Below, piece after piece: positions 1 through 12,200 of a stretch of DNA of 64,000 nt; the first letter of the stretch is position 1; every line of letters starts with the position of its first letter. Position numbers and translations under genes: made by a program. The DNA is from Sipunculus nudus (Eukaryota > Annelida > Sipuncula > Golfingiida > Sipunculidae). The stretch lies in contig CM049307.1 in assembly GCA_026874595.1 (NCBI GenBank), forward strand, positions 42,540,362 through 42,604,361, written 5' to 3'. A model generated the notes under the pieces. That model was not told where the DNA came from, searched no databases, and saw nothing but the letters and a program-made list of their open reading frames with translations.

Positions 1-1
1 T

Positions 2-224
2 GTGAGTGGTTCTGCTCTGTATGTCAGACCAGTGTCCATGATGGCGGTACAAACCACCAGACCCACGGATGTGTGGTACAGGACACCCAGCACTGTAGCT
101 CATGCTGACCCCAGCAAAGGGTGGGGGATGGCAGGGCTGCCAGCCAGGCCTGTCAGTAGTCATGTCAGCCAGAGCAGAAGCATGACATATACTAACCACT
201 TACAGCAAGTTAACACAGAACAAG
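2..224 (+). CDS. SORBS1: SORBS exon, left edge of window (partial)
   Basis: Open from base 2 with no stop and ending at the donor CAAG|GTACTT. It ends after one base of a codon (g), and the exon at 3422 begins with the two bases at, so the join gives Asp in frame. The translation ([20 protein letters not shown] and on) is Ser/Thr/Pro-rich without a recognised domain. The acceptor lies outside the window. The phase match is the main support; a chance open frame remains possible. Confidence 0.65.
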
Positions 225-3200
225 GTACTTAAGATATTGGTGTATATATATATATGTTGTGATGTAGATGTAGTTGGATATATCGGATCAAAAACCCTTT
301 GGTGTTTGTGAGTGCCATTTTACTGTGTGGTGCAATCATAGTTTAAAGATGGGATCAAAGATGTTATCAAGTTCTTTTTTCTGTTTTTTTTTTTCATTGT
401 TTTATCGTTCACAGATTTATTGCTTTGTGCATGCCCTTGTAGTCTGACATAGCCCGTTTCAGTGTGTTAATGTAGAACAACATGTTTCCCACCACGCACC
501 TGGTGTAGCTTTGATATTTTGTCAGATTGAACTATCACATGATGATTAATGTGTTTTGCTCATCGTTTGTCCATGTTAAATGGTAGTACAACCTGCAAAT
601 TTTTATTCTCTGCTTGGATCTGATGAAAATATATATATTGAGCGGGACCACACACCTTTCTGTTTTATCATTTACTGATGAACTTAACTAAAAGGCTAGC
701 TTTTTGAGCCATCTCACTGCTAATTTCATCTATGCTGGAATAGATTTACTAAATAAATGGTGCGCTGTATAGGTTCAAAATGCTTTCATGTATATAAATA
801 ATCCATAAGATATAACAAATATTTTATTTGGTAAGAAAAAAATGGCTAAGAGGCTGGTAAAAGCAATTGCATAGAGGCTAATAAAAACAGATTTATTAGG
901 TAAGCAGGAAAAGGAGTGGTTCAACCCCATCAGGACTAATGACAAAACCTAAAAAAAAGATCCACATTTCTGGAAAAGGGGGATCTAAGCCACAAATATA
1001 TATCTGAAATAAGAGGCAGATCCAGGATTTAGGAAAAGGAGGGGTCAAATCTAGGATGACTGATGACAAAATCTAAAAACAAGGTCCCGATGTCATCAAA
1101 AGGGGGGTTCCAGGCCGAAAATAATTGGCATGAAACCCTTTAAAACAGGTTTAGGCAGCTGAAAAAAGGGGGGGGGGGGTTCTGAACCCCCTGGATCCTA
1201 TCCTTGAAACCCTTATGAAAGGTTGTGACTGCTGAAAAAGGGGACATCCAAACCCCCTCATCCCCCCCACCCTTGATTCACTTCTGGTAAGGATAAAATG
1301 GCATTGAGGCTGGTTACAGTATTGCAGCATGCCCCCCCCCCCCCTCCATGCTGCATGACCCAAGCATGACAGGTTATCAGGGGATTCAGAGCACAACTGA
1401 TATTACAGAGATACTAGACCAGTAAGTGATACAGGGTAACAAGATGATGATTAAGTTGTTAGTATGTATCATTTGTAGAAGATGAGGAAGAGTATTACCG
1501 GCTTATGATTGGCAAGTATTGGCTCATGGTGTGATATTAACAAAGGATAGAGTTTGAGTTTTGATTGACATATTAACCATTTTGTTAATAACTTGTATAT
1601 AGATCTTTGAACCGGATGCTGTTTGCATTCTGATGTATTATTCTGCACAGATTAATGGATGCAGTTCTTACCTTGCTTTAATCTACTTGCAATGTGTGCA
1701 CTACTACATCTTTATGTATATAAAATAGTTTAAGGGCATGCTTAATGATATAATAATATATATTTGACAAACATTTTCTGTCAGGTTATGAATTAACCTG
1801 ATATGCTTTCATCTAGCTCTTTTTCTGCTGCTCTTTGTAATTAGTATATCTATTAATTACTAGTGCTGTCATTGAAAAAAAATAATAAATTAGCTGTCAT
1901 TGTCTTACCCTGTTACCAAATAATCTATACAAACCTATACCGCACAAGTAACTTATTAATTTACAAGTATGAAACACAATATTTCGTCCATTTAAAATAA
2001 ATGTGGGTTTTTGTCTTAAGGACACTTACTTATATACTGAATCACATTTCTTGTCTTATTCTTTATACTGTTCATATTATAACAGCTCTGCACTATAAAG
2101 TAAAATAATTCTATGTCAAATAAACCATGTCAGTTAACTCTTACCTGTACAGTGCATCTTCTCCTATACAGTGGTTGTGTGAACTTGAGGCCAAAATGAA
2201 CACAGGAGGATATGCACATATTGAGGAAAAAGAAAAACAGAAATTGGCGCTCTAACCACAATCTAAGAAAGTTTATTACTGTAATAAAGCTGTTAGAATA
2301 TGGTTACCAATATACTGGTGGTGTCCTCTACAGGAAGTGGTCCTACACTGAAAAGAAAACATGTCCAGTGAAACTGCTGACAGTTCAGCATGAATGATTA
2401 GGTCTATGCTTACCTCTGACAAATCTTTTTTTTCTTCGGTGAATCAGAGTTGTGGACAAATTGGTTTCTTCCTTTCTGCTTTTGTCCATATCTTTCAAGC
2501 ATGGTAAAATGCTGCACTGTAAATTTGTCATGCTAACACTTGTGCCTGTAGTTGAGACTGTATCAGTTTTTCTAAAGATTTCTGAGTAACAATCACTTTC
2601 ATCTTCAGAAATTCCTATTAAAATTTCTTACACCTAAGTATTAAGTTGAAGCTCCTTAGGCATTCACATTAGTAAACCAATAGTCCATAGCTTATATGTT
2701 GTGATGCATGTCGTATTTAAGTTTATTTTTAAATGTATATGTTCATGTAGAACAAAAGGTTACACAAATCTAAAAACATTATTATTTTTCCTTTAAAACT
2801 AAATCTTTATTAGTATACATTTAGGGTCTGTGGGCTTTAATTTTTGTTCTTATTTTAATTATTTTCCTTCTTACTATAAATATAAACTTATGATTTAGTA
2901 TGGTGGTTTGATGCATGTTTTCAGTCATAATTTATTTAGTATCAGTGTTGTGAATATATTTTAAGGAAGACTTTTATGTTATTGTTTAAAAAATTATGGG
3001 ATGGCTATAACCATAGTCAGAAGGTGAAAATACTACTATAAACAAACTTATTATATTTGTTTCAGTATTTGCTGTGAGACTAAATATTTAAGCCAAAATC
3101 AATGATTTAATTCATTAAGTGTGGTTGAAATTGATGAATATAATCATTGGTATTACCCATTAAGGCATGTTCATATAAAACATCATTTGAAAAGGAAGTT

Positions 3201-6200
3201 TTGGATGAACTCTTTTATAAGCCCTTGGATTTTCTCAGCAATTTTGCAGTTCATTAAACAACCCAATTACATTTTATTTTACCACAGCCCAATTTAATTT
3301 TATTTTAAATTTTAAAGCAGTATTTTCACTAACCATAGAGTGTTGTGTGCATGGTGTTTGGTTTTAGAGTTTAGTGTTGCATGTGTGTTTATTTGGTGTT
3401 TGTTTTGTTTTTCATCTTCAGATGATGAAGCACCAGTTAGCCCCTCAGGTCCCCCTATTCCCACCCCTCCAGTGCTTTCCCCTCTTTCCCCCGGCTTTCC
3501 CCCCGGGGATCCCCAGAGGAGTGAGATCTTGGCACGAAGCCCAGGCACCACTACTTCACCTAAAGGGGACATTTTATATACCAACAACAAAGGTATATAA
3601 AGATGTAATTTTTTTATATAATATTTAATAAATCAAGGTCAGATGTTTCACTGATCAATAAAGATTCTTTGAGATACAAGTATTTTCATTTTAATTTTAA
3701 TTGTACAGTGAAACCTCGTTGTGTCGAAGTCGAAGTGACCCTCAGAAAACTTCGACACATCCGAGGTTCTACACAAGCGGGTTTTATTTGGTAATAATTT
3801 AACTAGAGTTGCCCGGAAAATTGAGTCTGTAACTTAAGCGGGGTGTTCGACTTAAGCGAGTTTGACGCAACAAGGTTTTACTGTATTTAAAAATCTGTAA
3901 TTATATCCCAAGATCTGAGTTATAGATTTTTCAGTTATAAATTAGGGTTCCAGACTTGCTAATATAAAGATGTTCCTCCTGTTTGTTTATAATTTATTTA
4001 ACATCAAGGTTAATGCCAGGGGTAATATTGGACTAACTCTTTCTGATCCATCCAATTTACCTATATATGGCATTATTCTCTTCACATAAATTAGTTCATT
4101 AGTCCATAAACTTGTACAAAATGCAGATAAACATTGGGTTGAAGTCAAGGGGACTTATTCAAATATATTTGTCTGAATTTTGGTCATGAAAGTGTCCAGC
4201 AAGTTTAGCATGTATCCAGTTGTTGAGCTGATGGGACATTATCTGTGAAAAGGTGTATGTTACATCTTATAATAAGAAGCAGTGTTAAATCAAAGAAAGA
4301 ATGGAAAACAGTACAGTCAGTGAAACCATGCTTGGTGCCATTGTATGGTTATTTTTCTCCTAGCATAAACATTTTACTCATGATTGGAAAATTTTGCAGT
4401 AAATCTGCAGTTAATTACGGATTTCACTTGGTAGTTTGCATTATTTGCTTATTTTTCCTTATTTTACCTGGTCCTGATTTTCAATTTTCTGAATGTTTTA
4501 AATGTACTGCACCCTCTTGTATATCACCTCTCAAATACATAACTTTCCTTTTTTAACAGAGAGGAACTGGCACTCTGCCACGGATGTTTCTGGTCGTCGT
4601 AGTCCTCTTGACCCGGCAGAACGTAAACGTCGAGATGAAGAGGAGGCCGCACGCAAAAAAGCTCAAATGGTGAGACTTACAGTAACATTAAAGAAGTACT
4701 ATACACTCCAGAGCCAAATGTACTCAGTGTGGATCATGTGAAGTTTAAAACACTACCTGAGCCAAGTTTACTCACTTGTATGGTTACACTGTTAAAATTT
4801 AAAATTACCTCAGATAATTGCACAGCTATCTAAATATCACACAGGTCTCTGATGTATTCCTAGTTAGTAAAAATATATATATATATATGAAATTAAACTA
4901 GGTCAGCTGATGAGGCGAAACAGTCCCATGCTTGAATATATCGTGCTCTGTTGCAAAACATAAAGTGCTGACGATGAAAAACTGCATTTCTGCAAATCAT
5001 CACTACTCATGTATTTATATTAGGCCATGGGCTAGTGGGGGTCATAGTGCACCCCCCTTGTGATTTACTTCTATGGGTATTTTCATGTAGCCTTGGGTCT
5101 AACAAGTAAAAAAATTGATGTTGCCAGCAAAAAAACTGGGATGGAAGATGCCTCCCATGGACTTTTTAACCACGCCTACTTTTACAGCTGGAGGCAGATA
5201 ATTAGGGGTATGGAAAATCCAAACAATCCTAACTCTGCAACTCTTGACCAAAATATTTCAAATGACCACTTAAAATGTTTGCCTTGTTAAGATCTACCAG
5301 TTCATGCAAATTATATGCAAATTTATTTAATGGAAAGATCACTAGAGGTCAAAAGGTCACAAACTTTGACCTTTACCTATAATTTCTCGCATTATTAGGG
5401 TTTATTTATCGCCAAGACCATATAAAGTTTTTTTTCTTTATTAATGATAAATTAAATGAAGGTTTACATGTGCTTTTTAATACTTTTAGTCAAAAAGTTT
5501 GAAAACAAGTAGTGATTACCCAGCGGTTTGTGAGATATTTCTGCACTTTTACATACTTTTTGCACGTATTGCTGAATGTGTCGAATAGGAGTAAGGCAAA
5601 ATCTAACAAGTGGTACTTTAAAATCTTTCATTGAATCTTTGCAAATGACCACAAAAGATTATATTTGTGCGTTTCTATAAAATGAAACATAAATTATGCA
5701 AATATTTTCATCGAAGCATTTGTTGGAGTCAAAAGTAAACAAAGGTTGTCCTCACCAACACCACATCATAGCTGTTTGTTACACATGGTCATTATAAAGC
5801 GTGCCATGAAATTTTAATATTGGAACAAATGTATATTTCTTTCTATCTCTCACTTAACGCATTTCCAGTAAACATTTATCCTAATTATTACCGGTTTGTA
5901 TCATATATCATGACAGTTATATGTTCTTAGATATTTGTCACTGGTTCATTGTTCTCTGTTAACAGCAAAACCCTTAAATTTGACTAGTAACAGCCAAAAT
6001 AGTATATAGGGGGGGGGGGGGTAAATACGCTTATATCACATATATCCATTTCTATCACTAGTATACAATATATAAGTTATTATAATTCATATTATAATTG
6101 ATAATTAATTCTCTAATTAATTACATATGATTAATATTATATCTCACCTGGATATATTACTGAGTTCAACATAGTATAATAATTGTGATAATTGATTAAA

Positions 6201-9200
6201 GATTGCAGTATTTTTAATGAAGCTATCTTTTATACTTATACATTAATGGCCTGCCTCCGTGCATTTTGGCGGACTTTGGTAGTCTAGTTTATTTTATATA
6301 TGGACCTCTGTCAGTCATTTCTTTTACTTATGACTGTCTGTAAGTCTATTCGTTCGCTTGTCATGTCTATTGACTATCATCTTGAACAAAAAAAAAACTC
6401 TCTGACAAGCTGGCTTACTATCTAACCGGTACACCTGTTTCTCATTTTAACTCTGATCAAATGACTCTCCCTCCTGCGGTACATCATACTTTCTGTTTGA
6501 GTTACTATCTATATCTCTGACTAAATGTCTGACTAACAGACAGTTTGTGTTTTTAGTATTCGAACAACTGCATAGTCCATAAAAATACAGAAACACTGCC
6601 ATTTGGATTGGCAGTAAGTAAGATTATCACACATAGTCAGTAGATCATCATTACAATCATCAGGTCAGATACGACAGTCAGACCAGCTATATCTCTGGGA
6701 GGATATTTGCATGATAGTCAGATTGATGACTATAGCTCTAGCGGTGTTCAGTCTGTTGAATTAATTGGCTAACACTCTGGTAGTCCAGCTGTCTTTATAC
6801 CAATGTTTCTTGTCGACAGGTGGTCAGTTATTTTCTGACTACCAGACTGGTAATCCACAAGACGGTGAACCCTTTGTTCAACAATACATAAATGCTAGAA
6901 CCAGAGCTTTAGTCATCAATCTGACTATCAGGTATATATCCTTCCAGAGAACTAGCTAACTGATCGTCTAGGAGACAACACACCAGAGAAATAATAAATA
7001 TGTCAAACAAGCTGGCCTTTAGAGAGCAGGTCAGTCAGAAAGACCATGACAGATGAACAGCTAGAGTCATAGCTAGGTGGTGGAAATGGTTTGCCACCAG
7101 AGCTAGTCAAAATCAAATCAGATATCAGTGACTGCCTGACAAGCTTTGTGTGGGTCTATCAGACTGTCCCTTCTGACTATCTTCTGACTGTCTGTGGTAG
7201 TCTGACTGACTGGCAACCCCACTGGCAGTGTTTCTGTATTTTTCAATGGACTATGCAGTTGCTCGAATACTGTTACGAAGATAAATTTTTCAGGGGAATA
7301 TTCTGGGTCGATCCGGGAATCAAACCAATGTCGGTGGCGCACATGCCCGGCGTTCCAATCGCTTCGCTGGAAAAGCAAGCTTCACTAGCGAGACAGTTCT
7401 GTCGGCTTTTATGTAAACCCGTAACACACACCCTCTTTAGAGCGTTCTGCTATCAGAATAAGATTTATTATCCCAGGAGTCACACTTTGATGAGCTTATT
7501 CCCTGGGCCATAAATATAAAGATTGCTTCATTTCTAAAATTGCAATTTTAATCAATTATCACAATTATCATACTATCGTCATCATCTGTGTCATATTTTG
7601 TGAACGTGATAACATTTGAACGATTCAACAATTTTTCATGAAATTTAAAATTTAAATTGTTTCCACCAAAATCTTGGAGGAGTTCGAAAACCGGTGACCT
7701 TATTCTTCATTATCCCCTATAAATTTGGAAGTATTGTATATTTTTTCCTAAAATTTGAAACACATTGTTTAAATCAAGTTCCTTAAGGAGCTTGAAACCT
7801 GGTGACCTTGACCTGGATCTTCAAGGTAAAAAAAGTCAGAATAGAAAGTATTTGTGAACATTTTTACTTTTGAACCACCCAGTATATTTTCATGGAATTT
7901 GACTTGTGAAATATCTCTGCCAAAATCTCGGCTAGTTCTAAAACTGGTGACCTTGACCTTAAACATCATGGTCAAATAGGCTGAAACAGAATTATTCGTG
8001 AACCCGATAACTTTAGAGGTAGTGCATATTTTTCCCCAAATTTGAAACACCAAAGTTTTAATTAAGTCCCTTGAGGAGCTCGAGAACTGGTGACCTTGAT
8101 CTGGATATTCAAGGTCAAATCAACAAGAATAGAAATTATTTTGAACGCTATAACTTTTGAATCTCTTGATATATTTTCATGAAATTCAACTTGTGAAATG
8201 TCTTGGACCAGATAAAAATCTGGTGACCTTGACCTTCTTCATCAAGGTTATACTGTATGAAATAAAAAAATTGTGAATCCGATACATTTTGAAGTATCAC
8301 ATATTTTCCCTCAAATTTGAAACCCTTTTTATTAATAGAGTCTCTTGAGGAGCTCGATAACTGGTGACCTTGACCTGAATCTTCATGGTTAAATCAACCA
8401 GAATAAAAAATAAAATCTCAGATCAGATCATAAATTGGTCACCTTGATAATCATCATACAAGGTTAAATCTTTAGAAATGCAGGATTTAAGTTAACACCA
8501 AACTTTTGAAGGGGTCCATTTATTCCCTCAAATTTGGGAAAGTGAGGCCAGTAGTGAGAGGAGACATATAATTGTTTTTGTGTCACAAACACAGGTCCTC
8601 TATTTATTGAGAGAATTAATTATTAATTATTATATGAATTATAATAACTTATATATTGTCTATTAGTAATAGAAATTGATATATGTGATATAAGAGTACA
8701 TGTATTTATGCAACAAATAATACATTGGCTGTTACTAGTCAAATTAAAATTAGGGATTTGCTGTTAACAGAGATCAATGAACCAGTGACAACTATCTGAA
8801 CATATGTAACTGTCATAAAATAAGATACAAATTGGTAAAAATTGGGATTAATGTTAACTGGAAATGTGTTAATTGAAAGAAAGAAAGTAACATACATTTG
8901 TTTCAATATTAAAATTTCGTGGCACGCTTCATAACAAATATGTGTAAAAACGGCTATGGTGTTGGTGAGGTCAACCTTTGATTACTTTTGACTCCAACAA
9001 ACGCTTCGATGAAAATATTTGCATAATTTATGTTTCATTTTATAGAAAACACAAATATAATCTTTTGTGGTCATTTGCAAAGATTCAATGAAAGATTTCA
9101 AAGTACCATTGTTAGATTTTGCCTTACTTTATTTTGCCTATATATATTAAATCAAAGGCCATAAGAAAGTGTGCATCTTTCAGTTCATGCTCATTCAGTG

Positions 9201-12200
9201 AACTTAAATGAACTCTAAACCAGTTTTCTCCAAGAAACTCTTTAATACCTGTTGCTTTTGTAATTAATGAACTGCTGAGTATTAAGGTCCGTATTTGCTC
9301 AGCTGTTCAGATTTTGTTCCAACCCTTACTGACCATGATAAGAGTGAAAAAGTAGAGGATGCATGATGCTGATAAGAAGCTCTGACCTCATTCAGTCAAC
9401 ACCAGAACTTTTATAAAGATCCCTCATACTTGGCGGTTACAGCTTCCTACCACCACATACACCAGTCCCCTACAACTGCTGACAAATAAGCTTGTTATCA
9501 CTCTGATATAAATCAAACAGCTGTCTTAAATAAGCAATTTAGATATTTCACCTGATGGTAGTCTTTCCTGAAGTTTCAGCTACAGTTAAGGCTGTTCAAT
9601 AGATGGTCCTTTTCTAATGTATAGGCAATGAATATAATGTATAGGTTGTATATGAAAAATGAATCAATAAAAATACCTTGCAATAACTTTACAATCTTGC
9701 TATAATTTGAGAATTTGGGTGTGGTCCATGAAAAGTGTTATTCCTTTTTAAAAACTTTGCTAAAACATTCCTTCACAACCAAACTCTCTCCGCAGATAGA
9801 TCGTCACCCGGACGCTGTCGTCAGAGTACTTTTACGTCACTTCCCCACACCCTTATCAAACCATGACACGTTTATTTCTCTGAGTTCCTTGAAACATATG
9901 GAGAAACATGCATCATTAGTCTTTCAGATGTACTTTTCGTTGACTGATTGGTTGTTTTTTTATTTTCAGGAGAAAATATATGCAGAGACACAGAAAAAGA
10001 AATTACAAGAGGAGCAGGCAGCCAATGAAGCAAGAAGACATGGAGACTTCTTCATGTAATTAGAATTTTACATTTTATTCAGAGCCACAAAACACGTACA
10101 GAAAAACAGTGTTTATTTTATTCCTCTTTTCAGTCTGTTGTGTCAGTGTTTTAATTGTCTCATTTTAAGTCAGATATTGTTACCAAAAATAGTTATTAAA
10201 ATTCAAAAGGTTTAATGGCAGGATGGGAAAGAAAAACAAAGACCCTGACAAGGTGTTGTAAAATTTTGGTTTAGTTAAAGTGAATTTTGAGTAAGCTTGG
10301 ATTTGTGGGAAATATTTTGGATTGTTGAGTTATCAGTATGCATCCTTTGGGAGTGATGGGAGGATTTTACTATTAAATTTTAGGAAAGTGAAATTGAAAT
10401 ATCCACATAGACCTGCAGGAAAAGAACTTCTGTTTTCAGTGGTTCTTTTCTATACCCTGAGTACTGTATCATCTTCCATTCATACTGTGTAATGTCTTAA
10501 TATCAGTTAAAATCCAATATCTTGTTCTGAATTTTACTCCTGTGTACAATTAACTGCATGGTCTATTTCCAGTTTATATCTTAAACCAGTTGTACCATTT
10601 CTTGTTTTAAAATTTACGCATTGTTTGATATTAATTTATAATTCTTTATGTTTGAAAATCTGTTGTCGGTAACAATTTGGTATCATTGTATTGTTATTGC
10701 TCAGTTGTTTGTCATTTGATGTGTAGACAGTGCCGTGTAGTGTTGTTGGTTTTTTTCTGATGCAGGCTGTTGTGATTAGTATAGGTGTACATTTGGTGGC
10801 CTTTATAATGTGAAGCATGTTTGTTGACTGTTAGTGTAATAATGTGAATTTTGCTGACTCATCTTGCTCTACAGGACAGACAAAAGCCTGCGCGTGATGG
10901 ATCAACATGGCTATAGGTGTGATGTATAGGTTATTTTTTTATTTCTGTTTGCTGATTTGCGCTCCAGTTTTAGAGTGTATATGGCCTATTGCACATCTGC
11001 TGACAAATAAAATTCCAGATGTAATGCTAAACATTCTAGACAACCCTCTACCCCTGTGCCCCACCATAGTTCCAGCCTGCATGTATCCTCATTTAGATTA
11101 TGTTAACTTAACGGTCATACCTGATATTAGGGTAGTTCTTCAGTATTATTGCATCAGTTTATATTTGAGGAACTTTTGGTGGATTAATTAACTAGAGGAG
11201 TCAGGAAATTTGAATAAGATGGTAATGCATGGGTTCTAGTGAAATTGTGACCATTAAAACTTGTTTCCATGGTTACTGGAAAATTCTTAGTTATAAAACT
11301 TATACCACCATTGTAAATTTGAATAATTAATCATAAACATGTCTTGCTGAGTGTCATTAGGGAAAAACATGTTACATGTTAATTATGAAATTGAAGATAA
11401 TCCCAAATCTTTGAGATTATATTCAGTTTCTTCTGCATGGAGATTGATATCTCGATTGTTGTTCATTCCATCCACGCATTGGGTCCGTGGTCCCAAAATA
11501 GGAAAAGAAACCTGTATGCTTTGTCATTCCATTTAATTACCCACCTGTGCATGCACGATTAATAGCATGAGATTCATGGAAAATCGTCTTCTGTGTAATA
11601 AATAATGCAAACCCAGTGATTAGTAGTTTGCATGGAGTAGAACTGTAAATCCTGTATCCTTTGAATTATGGAAGAAATATTTCTTGATTTCCATGAAAAT
11701 GTTTTCTAAAAGTAGCTGATTGTAAATAAAAGGAATTCTTTTTTTTTAATTATAATAAAGATGATTCATCTAAAGTCATGTGATCTTTTAGAAGTCACAT
11801 GATGAATCAGGTCACATGTTTTGATAGGTCACATGATGAGTTACCTCTGGGTTTATTTATTCAGAGATGTGCAGTATGCTAGACAAGTGTGCCTCTGATC
11901 ATTTTGTTTTAGTGGCCTCAGATGATTTATTTGGCAGATGCTTTTGCTTTTCTATCATTAGATGTGCTGGATAAATGAAATACGGCTGATGTTGCTAATT
12001 GCTGATGTTGACTATTGTTTTGATACTTATCATATATCATGATTTTCAAAACTCTGTTGCTAAATTTAACAGCCCGGCTTTATTTTTATCTTTTTTTGAG
12101 GGGAACAATAAAGGCTTTGATTTTTGCTGATATCTTTCATTGCTTTTACAGTTACTTTAACAGGCACCTTTATGCCAGGTTTTTAATAAACTGTCAGATT

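Larger units (their letters stand above)
5586..9135. mobile_element. Fold-back type element with ~530-bp inverted arms
   Basis: The sequence from 5586 to about 6114 reappears, inverted and about 85-90% alike by eye, from 9135 back to about 8606. Shared landmarks include AGTAAGGCAAAATCTAAC at the outer ends, TTCATTGAATCTTTGCAAAT, and GTTATTATAATTCATAT near the inner ends. The interior (6115-8605) has no transposase-like frame. It contains a SINE copy and a GGTGACC tandem array. No clear target-site duplication could be fixed, so exact ends are uncertain. Confidence 0.75.
4670..9969 (+). other. Long SORBS intron with nested repeats
   Basis: 5.3 kb intron between the two charged-segment exons. 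Most of it is one fold-back element (5586-9135) carrying a SINE copy and a tandem array. The remainder shows nothing recognised apart from a hammerhead-like core at 4907. Confidence 0.6.
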
